NCBI GenBank assembly: GCA_036277635.1
Contig: DASUMP010000248.1
Coordinates: 1-36,891 of the forward strand
Reading direction: 5' to 3'
Source: DASUMP01 sp036277635
Lineage (GTDB): Bacteria; Actinomycetota; Acidimicrobiia; IMCC26256; PALSA-610
DNA: 36,891 bases
How positions within the stretch are numbered: the first letter of the stretch is position 1; each line of letters starts with the position of its first letter. Of the stretch, positions 1-6,813 are shown piece after piece. The notes under the pieces are model-generated. The model was not told the DNA's origin. It saw nothing but the letters and a program-made list of their open reading frames with translations, and did no database searches. The translations under genes and the position numbers were made by a program.

Positions 1-1079
1 TCGGCGGCTTCGGCCTCCACTCGGCTCGGCGCGAGGGTCGCCCAGTCGGCCTCGACGGCCGCGAGCTGCTCGCGCACCGCAGCGGCGTCGGCGACCAACG
101 TCTCGACGACGCCTTCGTCGGCGACCGCGGCCAGCTCGCGCTCCAACCCGCGCCGTCGTTCGGCGACGAGCGCGTGGAGGCCCCGGGCGCGTTCCCGCAG
201 CGCTTCGACGCGCGGCAGGAGGTCGGCGACGTCGTCGGCGCCGGGGATGCTGAGCGCGTGCTCGGCTTCGATCACCGACGCGTCGAGCTCGCGCAGCCGC
301 GCGGTGAGCCGGCGCTCGTCGTCGGCGTGGGCGCGGCGCGCGTCTTGGTGGCGCGACAGCCGGCTGCGCAGCTGGTCGATCTCGCGTCCGGCGAGGTGGA
401 GCTTGATGCCGGCGAGCTCGGCGACGAGCCCGTCGTGGCGGCGGGCGGCGTCGGCTTGCCGCTCGAGCGGCCGCAGCTGGCGGCGCACTTCGCGCAGCAG
501 GTCGGAGAGGCGCAAGAGGTTCGCCTCGGTCGACTCGAGCCGGCGCTGCGCCTTCTCGCGGCGCTTGCGGAACTTGAGCACGCCGGCGGCTTCTTCGAGG
601 ACGGCGCGCCGGTCTTCGGGGCGCGAGTTCAACACGGCGTCGAGCTGGCCCTGACCGACGATCACGTGCTGTTGGCGGCCGATGCCGCTGTCGGAGAGCA
701 GCTCTTGCACGTCGAGGAGTCGGCACGGCGCGCCGTTGATCGCGTACTCCGACTCGCCGGTGCGGAACAACGTGCGGGTGACGGTCACCTCGGAGAACTC
801 GATCGGCAGCACGCCGGCGGTGTTGTCGATCGTGAGCGACACCTCGGCGCGACCGAGCGCGGGTCGTTCGGAGGTGCCGGCGAAGATGACGTCGTCCATC
901 TTCCCGCCGCGCAACGCCCGCGCGCCTTGCGCGCCGAGCACCCAGGCGACCGCGTCGACGAGGTTCGACTTCCCGGAGCCGTTCGGGCCGACCACGACGG
1001 TGACGCCCGGCTCGAACTCGAGCGTCGTCTTGTCGGCGAACGACTTGAAGCCCCGCAGGGTCAACGACTTCAGGAACAC
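1..1079 (-). CDS. smc: Chromosome segregation protein SMC, N-terminal part (cut by window edge)
   Basis: This is the ATPase head of the SMC condensin subunit, which with ScpA/ScpB compacts and segregates the chromosome. The frame stays open from the GTG at 1079 to the window edge, giving 359 codons of a protein that is usually near 1150-1200 residues. The start reads MFLKSLTLRGFKSFADK, the usual family opening. Walker A (GPNGSGKSN) lies at residues 31-39 and the Q-loop (GQGQLDAVL) near 142-150, followed by Glu/Arg/Leu-rich coiled coil from about residue 170. A Shine-Dalgarno stretch (GGAGAGGGG) sits six bases before the GTG, and a TACGAT hexamer at 1103-1108 may be a -10 element. It ends the long minus-strand cluster. 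The GTG start was chosen because the conserved N-terminus begins exactly there. Confidence 0.95.
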   Translation of the reverse strand, partial: MFLKSLTLRGFKSFADKTTLEFEPGVTVVVGPNGSGKSNLVDAVAWVLGAQGARALRGGKMDDVIFAGTSERPALGRAEVSLTIDNTAGVLPIEFSEVTVTRTLFRTGESEYAINGAPCRLLDVQELLSDSGIGRQQHVIVGQGQLDAVLNSRPEDRRAVLEEAAGVLKFRKRREKAQRRLESTEANLLRLSDLLREVRRQLRPLERQADAARRHDGLVAELAGIKLHLAGREIDQLRSRLSRHQDARRAHADDERRLTARLRELDASVIEAEHALSIPGADDVADLLPRVEALRERARGLHALVAERRRGLERELAAVADEGVVETLVADAAAVREQLAAVEADWATLAPSRVEAEAA

Positions 1080-1170
1080 GCAGCACCCCTCTCCGCGCGG
1101 CGATCGTAGGGGTGGATCCGGGGCTCGCCGCGGACCGTCGGGCCCGCCCCCGCCCACCAGGACCGACGCC

Positions 1171-1449
1171 TCACCGGACCCGGAACCCGGCGCCGCCGAG
1201 CGGGGTCAGCATCTCGGTCTCGACCCCGTCGACCCGGGCGCGGGACGGCCCCTCCCGGCACCACGCGACGACGCGCGCCACCGCGGCCGGCGGTCCTTCG
1301 AGCTCGGCCTGCACCCGCCCGTCGCCGAGGTTGCGCACCCACCCCGAGACGCCCACCGCCTCGGCTTCACGCCGACAGCTCTCCCGGAACCACACGCCCT
1401 GCACGCGCCCCTGCACGTGCACCCGCACCCGCACGCGTTCCCCGGTCAC
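1171..1449 (-). CDS. acyP: Acylphosphatase
   Basis: A 92-residue protein of normal acylphosphatase length. The family hydrolyses carboxyl-phosphate bonds of small acyl phosphates in the cytoplasm. The phosphate-binding loop GRVQGVWFR carries the catalytic Arg at residue 22, and the catalytic Asn is residue 40 in WVRNLGDG. The start codon is GTG, 12 bases after the mutM stop codon, so it is probably read through from mutM. A small acylphosphatase gene between mutM and smc is also the mycobacterial arrangement. It is separated from smc by about 90 bases with no gene. Confidence 0.93.
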   Translation of the reverse strand: MTGERVRVRVHVQGRVQGVWFRESCRREAEAVGVSGWVRNLGDGRVQAELEGPPAAVARVVAWCREGPSRARVDGVETEMLTPLGGAGFRVR

Positions 1450-1461
1450 GCGACGTCTGGG

Positions 1462-2301
1462 TCAGACCTGGCAGGCGTCGCAGTAGAAGGTGGAGCGGTT
1501 GCTGTAGCGGGCTCGCACGATCGGGCGGCGGCAGCGCTGGCACGCCTGCCCCTCGCGGTCGTAGACGGTGTGGTGGTCCTGGAAGGCGCCGGTCTCGCCG
1601 AACAGGTCGACGTACTGCTGGTCGCTCAGCGACGAGCCGCGGTACTTCACCGCGTCTTGCAGCGTCTCGACGATCGCGCGGTACAGACGACGGATCTCCT
1701 GGTCGGTGAGCTCGTCGCTCATGCGGTCCCAGCGCAACCCGGCCTGGAAGAGGATCTCGTCGCTGTAGATGTTGCCGATCCCGGCCAGGAACTTCTGGTC
1801 CATGAGCAAGGTCTTCAGCTTCATCTTCTTCGCGGCGAGCAGCCGACCGAACGAGTCCCACGACATCGGCGCTTCGAGCGGGTCGATCCCGAGGTGCGAG
1901 AGCTCTTCGACTTGCTCTTCGAGCGTGTCGTACGGCGCGATGAACATTTCGCCGAACGTGCGCGGGTCGACGAAGCGCAGCTGGCCGCCCTGCGTGAACG
2001 TGATCACCACGTGCGTGTGCTTCGCCATCGACGCCCGCGCGGTCTTCGCGCGCAGCAGCTGCCCCGACATCCCGAGGTGGATGATGAGCGCGTTGCCGTC
2101 GTCGAGCCGCACGACGATGTACTTGCCGCGCCGATCGACGTGCGTGATCTTGCGGCCGTCGAGGAGCGAGATGAACTCCTTGCGGTTGCGGTGACGGCGC
2201 ACCGTGCGCGTCCCGGTGACCTCGACCGACTTGATCTTCTTGCCCACGACCTCGCGTTCGAGGTCGCGCTTGATCACCTCGACCTCAGGTAGCTCCGGCA
2301 T
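1462..2301 (-). CDS. mutM: Formamidopyrimidine-DNA glycosylase (MutM/Fpg)
   Basis: Base-excision-repair glycosylase/AP lyase that removes 8-oxoguanine and formamidopyrimidines. The 279-residue product begins MPELPEVEVI, giving the N-terminal proline nucleophile (Pro2) and catalytic Glu3; the conserved Lys is residue 60 (DRRGKY). The helix-two-turn-helix region (FLAGIGNIYSDEILF) is present. The C-terminus has a complete zinc finger with C-x2-C-x16-C-x2-C spacing and the DNA-contacting Arg in NRSTFYC. The ATG lies 17 bases inside the end of rnc, so the two are probably translationally coupled. All key residues are intact and length is normal. Confidence 0.97.
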   Translation of the reverse strand: MPELPEVEVIKRDLEREVVGKKIKSVEVTGTRTVRRHRNRKEFISLLDGRKITHVDRRGKYIVVRLDDGNALIIHLGMSGQLLRAKTARASMAKHTHVVITFTQGGQLRFVDPRTFGEMFIAPYDTLEEQVEELSHLGIDPLEAPMSWDSFGRLLAAKKMKLKTLLMDQKFLAGIGNIYSDEILFQAGLRWDRMSDELTDQEIRRLYRAIVETLQDAVKYRGSSLSDQQYVDLFGETGAFQDHHTVYDREGQACQRCRRPIVRARYSNRSTFYCDACQV

Positions 2302-3004
2302 CGTGGCCCCCTCCGGACAGCCGGCTCCAAGCGATCAGCGCGGCGCCTTGTTCGGCTTGCTTCTTCGACCGTCCTTCGCCTTCGCCGTACGGCTCGTCGC
2401 CGAGGTACACCGTGGCGTAGAAGTGCTTCGCGTGATCCGGGCCGTCGTCGCGCACGGCGTAGCGCGGCCGGCCGAGCCCGAGCTGCGCGGCGAGCTCTTG
2501 GAGGCGCGTCTTCGCGTCGCGCCCGCCTTGCCCGGCGGCGATCTCGGCGATGCGCTCGGCGAGGCAGCGCAGCACGAACTCGCGCGCGGCGGCGTAGCCG
2601 GCGTCGAGGTAGACGGCGGCGATCACGGCTTCGACCGCGTCGGCCAGGATCGACTGCTTCTGGCGGCCGCCGGCAGCGTCCTCGCCCTTGCCGAGCAGGA
2701 GGTGGTCGCCGAGCCCGAGGTCGACCGCGACCTCGGCGAGCACGCGCGCGTTCACGACCCCGGCGCGCACCTCCGAGAGGTCTCCCTCGGGTAGGTGGGG
2801 GAAGTGCTCGTAGACGTAGTGCGTGACGACGAGACCGAGCACCGAGTCGCCGAGGAACTCGAGGCGCTCGTTCGACTCGACCTCGCCGTTCTCACCACAC
2901 CACGACCGGTGCGCGAGGGCGCGAGCGAGCAACGCGGGGTCGGCGAACTGCACGCCCACCAGGCGTTCGAGCGCGTCGAGGCTCGCGGATGCGAGGGCGA
3001 TCAC
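2285..3004 (-). CDS. rnc: Ribonuclease III
   Basis: Double-strand-specific endoribonuclease for rRNA maturation and RNA turnover. From the GTG at 3004 the product is 239 residues, a typical length. The signature ERLEFLGDS is at residues 47-55, and the second catalytic patch LADAVEAVIA (Asp122, Glu125) follows. A double-stranded-RNA-binding domain spans about 163-228 with the basic GRSKKQAEQGAA motif. The frame is open further upstream, but that extension is Arg-rich and overlaps the preceding gene. The chosen GTG overlaps the stop of the ACP-like gene as GTGA, the same junction used several times in this cluster. Confidence 0.96.
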   Translation of the reverse strand: MIALASASLDALERLVGVQFADPALLARALAHRSWCGENGEVESNERLEFLGDSVLGLVVTHYVYEHFPHLPEGDLSEVRAGVVNARVLAEVAVDLGLGDHLLLGKGEDAAGGRQKQSILADAVEAVIAAVYLDAGYAAAREFVLRCLAERIAEIAAGQGGRDAKTRLQELAAQLGLGRPRYAVRDDGPDHAKHFYATVYLGDEPYGEGEGRSKKQAEQGAALIAWSRLSGGGHDAGAT

Positions 3005-3306
3005 GATGCCGCGTCCGGGGCGAGTCGCGCGAGCACGCATTCGATCGCGTCGCGCACGGTCACGATGTCGTGCAGCTCGTCGTCGTCGAGGTGGAGTCCG
3101 ATCTCGCGTTCGCCGAGGTCGGCTTCGATCGTCTCGACGAGGTCGAGGAGCGCGTAGTCGTCCATGTCGAGGTCTTCGCGCAGCCGCGCGTCGAGCGTGA
3201 CGTCGTCGTCGTCGATGGCGAGCAGCTCGGCGAGGCGCTCGCACACGAGGCGCTCGACGTCGTCGGGTCGGAGCGGGCCGGCGTGGCTGTGGGTCTCAGC
3301 GGGCAC
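3001..3306 (-). CDS. Acyl-carrier-protein-like protein lacking the phosphopantetheine serine
   Basis: A 101-residue acidic protein in the usual acpP position between plsX and rnc. Its predicted helices and spacing fit the acyl carrier fold (VERLVCERLAELLAI, then LREDLDMDDYALLDLVETIE, then VTVRDAIECVLARL). In normal ACPs the prosthetic-group site reads D-S-L; here the matching stretch is DMDDYALLDL, with Asp at the Ser position and Tyr at the Leu position. I checked this in the DNA around 3150-3195. It therefore should not carry 4'-phosphopantetheine. The start is a GTG overlapping the plsX end by 11 bases. Either a divergent ACP homologue or a pseudo-carrier with another role; a true acpP may lie elsewhere in the genome. 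Confidence 0.75.
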   Translation of the reverse strand: MPAETHSHAGPLRPDDVERLVCERLAELLAIDDDDVTLDARLREDLDMDDYALLDLVETIEADLGEREIGLHLDDDELHDIVTVRDAIECVLARLAPDAAS

Positions 3307-4309
3307 CGGCCACCACCCCTGCGAGCCGGTCGACGACGCCGGCGTCGGCGCAGTCGCGCGCGACGCGCACGGCGTTCACGATCGCCTCGGCGCTCGACGA
3401 GCCGTGCGAGATGACGCACACGCCCTTGATGCCGAGGAGCATCGCGCCGCCGGTGTTGTCGGGGAGCATGTCGGCGGCGGCGTCGAGCAGCAACGGCTTG
3501 ACCGGATCGCCCGCGCCGTCGAGGCGGGGGTCGTCGAGCACGCCGAACACGAGCGCGGCGATGCCGAGGAGCGAGCCTTCGAGCGTCTTCAGCGCGACGT
3601 TGCCGGTGAAGCCGTCGGTGACGATGACGTCGGCGCTGACGCGCGACAGGTCGCGCCCTTCGACGTTGCCGGTGAAGCCGGGGACCTCCGCGAGGAGGAC
3701 GGAGGCGGCCTTGCGCAGCCCGTCGCCCTTGCCGGGTTCCTCGCCGTTCGAGAGCAGCGCCACGGTCGGTTCGTCGACGCCGAGGCGGATGCGCGCGAAC
3801 TCGCGTCCGAGGTGGGCCCACTGGACGAGCCATTCGGGCTCGGGGTCGACGGTGGCGCCGGCGTCGAGCAGCAGCTGGCGCCGACCGGCGCCCGGGATCG
3901 GCACGGGCACCGCGATCGCCGGGCGGGCGACGCCGGGCAATCGGCCGCAGCGCAGCAGGGCCGCCGCCATCGTGGCGCCGGTGTTGCCGGCCCCGACCAT
4001 CGCCGCGGCGCGCCCGTCGCGCACGGCTTCGGCGCAGCGCACGAGCGACGCGTCCTTCTTCTGGCGCACCGCGCTCGCAGGGTCGTCGGCCATGCCGATG
4101 ACCTCGGACGCGGCGAGCAGCTCGATGCCCGCCGGCACGTCACCGCCGGGGAGGAGCGGGCGGACGACGTCGGGCGGGCCCGCGAGGAGGATCTCGACGC
4201 CGAGCTCGGCCACCGCGCGCACCGCGCCGGCCACGATCTCGCCGGGGGCGCGGTCGCCGCCCATCGCGTCGAGCGCGATCGGGCGCGGGTCTCCGCCTCG
4301 GTCGGTCAC
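3296..4309 (-). CDS. plsX: Phosphate acyltransferase PlsX
   Basis: PlsX converts acyl-ACP and phosphate to acyl-phosphate, feeding phospholipid synthesis. The product is 337 residues from the GTG at 4309, close to the family norm. It begins with the family signature IALDAMGGDRAPGEIV and contains VGAGNTGATMAAA, LLDAGATVDP, SNGEEPGKG and DGFTGNVALKTLEG. The frame stays open upstream to about 4606, but that extension overlaps rpmF and the DUF177 gene. The GTG overlaps the rpmF stop as GTGA, which fixes the start. rpmF-plsX-acp-rnc is a widespread bacterial order. Confidence 0.96.
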   Translation of the reverse strand: MTDRGGDPRPIALDAMGGDRAPGEIVAGAVRAVAELGVEILLAGPPDVVRPLLPGGDVPAGIELLAASEVIGMADDPASAVRQKKDASLVRCAEAVRDGRAAAMVGAGNTGATMAAALLRCGRLPGVARPAIAVPVPIPGAGRRQLLLDAGATVDPEPEWLVQWAHLGREFARIRLGVDEPTVALLSNGEEPGKGDGLRKAASVLLAEVPGFTGNVEGRDLSRVSADVIVTDGFTGNVALKTLEGSLLGIAALVFGVLDDPRLDGAGDPVKPLLLDAAADMLPDNTGGAMLLGIKGVCVISHGSSSAEAIVNAVRVARDCADAGVVDRLAGVVAGAR

Positions 4310-4485
4310 TCGACCTCGATCACCTGCCGCCCGCGGTACCACCCGCAGTTGCCGCAGACGACGTGGGGCAGGCGCGCGGCCCCGCAGTTCGGGCACGACG
4401 ACTGGGCGGGGCGAGCGATCGCCATGTTGGCGCTGCGCCGCGACCGGCTCGCCGACCGGCTCGTCTTGCGCTTGGGGACGGGCAT
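4306..4485 (-). CDS. rpmF: 50S ribosomal protein L32
   Basis: A 59-residue basic protein starting MPVPKRKTSRSASRSRRS, the standard L32 N-terminus. It holds a four-cysteine zinc site (CPNC at 31-34 and CGNC at 44-47) and ends WYRGRQVIEVE. A ribosome binding site (GAGGGAG) sits about six bases before the ATG. The stop codon overlaps the plsX start, so ribosomal protein and lipid synthesis genes are co-translated. As a zinc-binding type of L32, it may have a zinc-independent paralogue elsewhere that replaces it under zinc limitation; that is inference. Confidence 0.96.
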   Translation of the reverse strand: MPVPKRKTSRSASRSRRSANMAIARPAQSSCPNCGAARLPHVVCGNCGWYRGRQVIEVE

Positions 4486-4506
4486 CGGAACTCCCTCGGG
4501 GTCTGA

Positions 4507-5016
4507 CTAGAGATCGAGCGCCCGCAGCGCCGACCACCGCGGATCGGTGTCGTCGACGGTGCAATCGCAGGCGCGGTCGTTGCGGTCGGTGCCGCACTGG
4601 GGGCACAAGCCGGCGCAGTCGGGCCGGCAGAGGGGGACGGTCGGCAGCTCGAGGAGCAGCGCGTCGCGCACGACGGGTTCGAGGTCGATCTCGTCGCCAT
4701 CGAGCAGGTAGGTCTCGCCGGCGAGCGGATGCGGCTCGAACAGCTCGTCGACGTGCACCTCGCGCTCACCGTCGACGTCGCGCAAGCACCGGCTGCACTC
4801 GGCCCGCCACCGGGCTCGCACGGTCCCCCGCACGACGATCCCCTCGGAGACGCGCTCGAGGGTGAGGTCGAGCGCGACGGGCTCGTCGGCGGGCACGCCG
4901 GTGACCGGGGTGCCGAGATCGGCGACCGGCTCCCGCAGCTCGACCGAGCGCGACAGCCCGGGCCGACGGACGAGGTCGGCCACCGAGATGCGCAAACCGG
5001 ACAAGGTGGACATCAT
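4507..5016 (-). CDS. DUF177 (YceD-family) protein
   Basis: A 169-residue protein of the DUF177/YceD family, which almost always precedes rpmF and is linked to 23S rRNA or ribosome biogenesis. The core motif ECSRCLRDVDGE is at about 73-84, and the C-terminus is Cys-rich (CRPDCAGLCPQCG at 130-142, then CDC), probably a metal site. It ends 21 bases before the rpmF start. It appears to correspond to Rv2926c of M. tuberculosis by position. Two adjacent ATG codons (5016 and 5013) are possible starts; the first is given. Confidence 0.88.
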   Translation of the reverse strand: MMSTLSGLRISVADLVRRPGLSRSVELREPVADLGTPVTGVPADEPVALDLTLERVSEGIVVRGTVRARWRAECSRCLRDVDGEREVHVDELFEPHPLAGETYLLDGDEIDLEPVVRDALLLELPTVPLCRPDCAGLCPQCGTDRNDRACDCTVDDTDPRWSALRALDL

Positions 5017-5082
5017 GGAGTGGGGACCGAACGGCCCGCGCGCGGGGTGCAGCAGCAGGCAGAGGCGTCCGGTGGACGGTTC

Positions 5083-5088
5083 ATCGTA
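5083..5088 (-). promoter_or_regulatory. Possible -10 element for the DUF177-rpmF-plsX unit
   Basis: TACGAT on the minus strand in the 112-base gap between the DivIVA-like gene and the DUF177 gene. It fits TANNNT and would place transcription start about 60 bases before the ATG. No -35 match is visible. The gap otherwise shows only short GC-rich complementarity. Confidence 0.3.
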
Positions 5089-5128
5089 GCAGGCCAGACG
5101 GTCTGCTCCCGGGGCCAGCCGGGCCAGT

Positions 5129-5704
5129 TCAGCCCTCGTCTTGGTCGAAGAACGCCGGGCCCTCGTCGTCGTCGAGATCGCTCGGGACCAGCTCCGCGTC
5201 GACGTGGATCTGGAGCCGCTCGCGTCCCCGCTGGACGGTCTGCATCGTGCGGTCGAGCACCACCTCGAAGGCCGCGAGCTTGCGGTCGACGTAGTCCTCG
5301 GCTTCGTGGCGGACCCGGCTGGCGTCGCGTTCGGCGGCCTCGACGATCTCCTCGGCGGCCCGCCGGGCCTCGCGGACGACCTCGGTGCGCTCCACCATCC
5401 GCTCGGCGCGCACCCGAGCCGCTTCTTCGATCCGGGCGGCCTCGCGCTCGGCGTGGGCGAGCACCTCGTTGCGCTCCTTGAGGAGCCAGCGCGCCTGGCG
5501 GAGCTCTTCGGGGAGCAGCTCGACCGCCTCGTGGAGCAGCGCGTCCATCTCTTCGCGGTTCACCATCACCGACGCCGACAGCGGCATCGCGCGCGCGTTC
5601 TCCAGCTGCTCGAGGACGCGCAGCAGCAGCGATCGCGTGTCGCGTTCGTCGCGCTCCAGCTCGTCGAGATCGAGATCGTCGGCGTAGAGGTCGTCGTCGG
5701 TCAC
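5129..5704 (-). CDS. DivIVA-like coiled-coil protein (Rv2927c-type)
   Basis: A 191-residue, highly charged protein. The N-terminus is acidic (DDDLYADDLDLDELERDE). Residues 60-165 form a long heptad-rich coiled coil full of Glu, Arg and Ala, similar to DivIVA and ATP synthase b-subunit stalks. No membrane segment is visible. By position and character it matches the conserved actinobacterial protein next to the DUF177 gene (Rv2927c in M. tuberculosis), often annotated as a cell division initiation protein. It starts at a GTG that overlaps the coaD stop as GTGA. A role in cell-wall growth or polarity is plausible but not shown by the sequence. Confidence 0.75.
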   Translation of the reverse strand: MTDDDLYADDLDLDELERDERDTRSLLLRVLEQLENARAMPLSASVMVNREEMDALLHEAVELLPEELRQARWLLKERNEVLAHAEREAARIEEAARVRAERMVERTEVVREARRAAEEIVEAAERDASRVRHEAEDYVDRKLAAFEVVLDRTMQTVQRGRERLQIHVDAELVPSDLDDDEGPAFFDQDEG

Positions 5705-6201
5705 GGTTGCGCCTCCGGCTCGGGCGGACGGGCGCGCTCGGCGAGGCGCACCGCCACCGACTTCGGGACCATGCTGGCGACGTCGCCGCCGAAGCGCGCG
5801 ACTTCTTTCACGAGACTCGACGACAGGAACGAGTACTGCGGACTCGTCGACACGAAGAACGTGTCGATGTCGGCAAGGCGCTGGTTCATCTGCGCCATTT
5901 GCAGCTCGTAGTCGAAGTCGGAGACCGCACGGAGCCCCTTTACGATCGCGCTCGCACCGTGCTCACGCGCGTAGTCGACGAGCAACCCCTTGAAGAAGTC
6001 GATGCGCACGTTGGTGAGGTGCGCGGTGCACTCGTGGAGCATCTCCTGGCGCTCTTCGAGCGTGAACAGCGACTGCGACTTCTGCGGATTGCGGATCACC
6101 GCGACGATCACTTCGTCGAAGTGACGCGCTGTGCGCTCGATGATGTCGATGTGCCCGTTGGTCACCGGATCGAACGAACCGGGACAGAGCGCAATGGCCA
6201 A
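5701..6201 (-). CDS. coaD: Phosphopantetheine adenylyltransferase
   Basis: CoaD transfers AMP from ATP to 4'-phosphopantetheine, the penultimate step of coenzyme A synthesis. The 166-residue product has the nucleotidyltransferase motif PGSFDPVTNGH (residues 7-17), the RNPQKSQSLF loop and KGLRAVSDFDYE. The SSSLVKE stretch near 120-130 matches the usual C-terminal ATP-site motif. The start is a TTG preceded by a strong Shine-Dalgarno sequence (GGAGGAGG, six-base spacing); the frame remains open upstream to 6369, but that part overlaps rsmD and is Arg-rich. coaD directly after rsmD is a common bacterial pair. Confidence 0.95.
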   Translation of the reverse strand: MAIALCPGSFDPVTNGHIDIIERTARHFDEVIVAVIRNPQKSQSLFTLEERQEMLHECTAHLTNVRIDFFKGLLVDYAREHGASAIVKGLRAVSDFDYELQMAQMNQRLADIDTFFVSTSPQYSFLSSSLVKEVARFGGDVASMVPKSVAVRLAERARPPEPEAQP

Positions 6202-6221
6202 CGGACGCCTCCTCCGACGCT

Positions 6222-6812
6222 TCAGCTCGCCGGGGTTCCCGACTGTTCCGGCTCCAGGAAGATCACGAGCGTATCCCCGAAGCGGCGTTCCCACGTGGTT
6301 CGCAGACCGGGGACGGGATCGGGCGCACGGCCGTGCTCGACCACGACGGTCGCTCGCGGCGCGATCCACGACGAGGCGGCGAGCCGCGCGAGGACGTCGG
6401 CGAGCGCGTCGGCACCGAGGTCGTACGGCGGATCCGCGAACACGAGATCGTAGGGAACGGCGACAGCTCGGAGGTCTCCGAGCAGCGCGCCCACCGCGCG
6501 CCGTTGCACGTCGCTGCGGTCGTCGAAGCCGGTCGCGTGCAGGTTCTCGACGATCGCGGTGATCGCGTCGGGGTCACGCTCGACGAACGTCGCGCTCGTC
6601 GCCCCGCGCGACAGCGCTTCGATGCCGAGCGCGCCGCTGCCCGCGAAGAGGTCGAGGACCCGGGCGCCCACGAGACGGTCGCGCGCGTCGAGTGCGGAGA
6701 ACATCGCCTCTTTGACCCGTCCCGACGTCGGGCGCACGCGATCTCCGCGCGGCACGCGCAGGCGGCGACCGCGAGCGATCCCGGCGATCACGTGGAGGCC
6801 GCGCGCGGCCAC
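6222..6812 (-). CDS. rsmD: 16S rRNA (guanine(966)-N(2))-methyltransferase RsmD
   Basis: An S-adenosylmethionine-dependent methyltransferase of 196 residues acting on 16S rRNA in small-subunit assembly. The SAM site LDLFAGSGALG is at 53-63 and the catalytic DPPY at 127-130. The N-terminal VIAGIARGRRL and RPTSGRVKEAMFS stretches are typical of RsmD. The GTG start lies one base after the recG stop codon; an alternative GTG at residue 8 would begin directly at VIAGIARG. Confidence 0.93.
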   Translation of the reverse strand: MAARGLHVIAGIARGRRLRVPRGDRVRPTSGRVKEAMFSALDARDRLVGARVLDLFAGSGALGIEALSRGATSATFVERDPDAITAIVENLHATGFDDRSDVQRRAVGALLGDLRAVAVPYDLVFADPPYDLGADALADVLARLAASSWIAPRATVVVEHGRAPDPVPGLRTTWERRFGDTLVIFLEPEQSGTPAS

Positions 6813-6813
6813 G

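Noticed and set aside
2285..3244. Longer rnc start at 3244
   Set aside because: The extra 80 codons are Arg-rich and overlap the ACP-like gene; the GTG at 3004 gives a normal RNase III.
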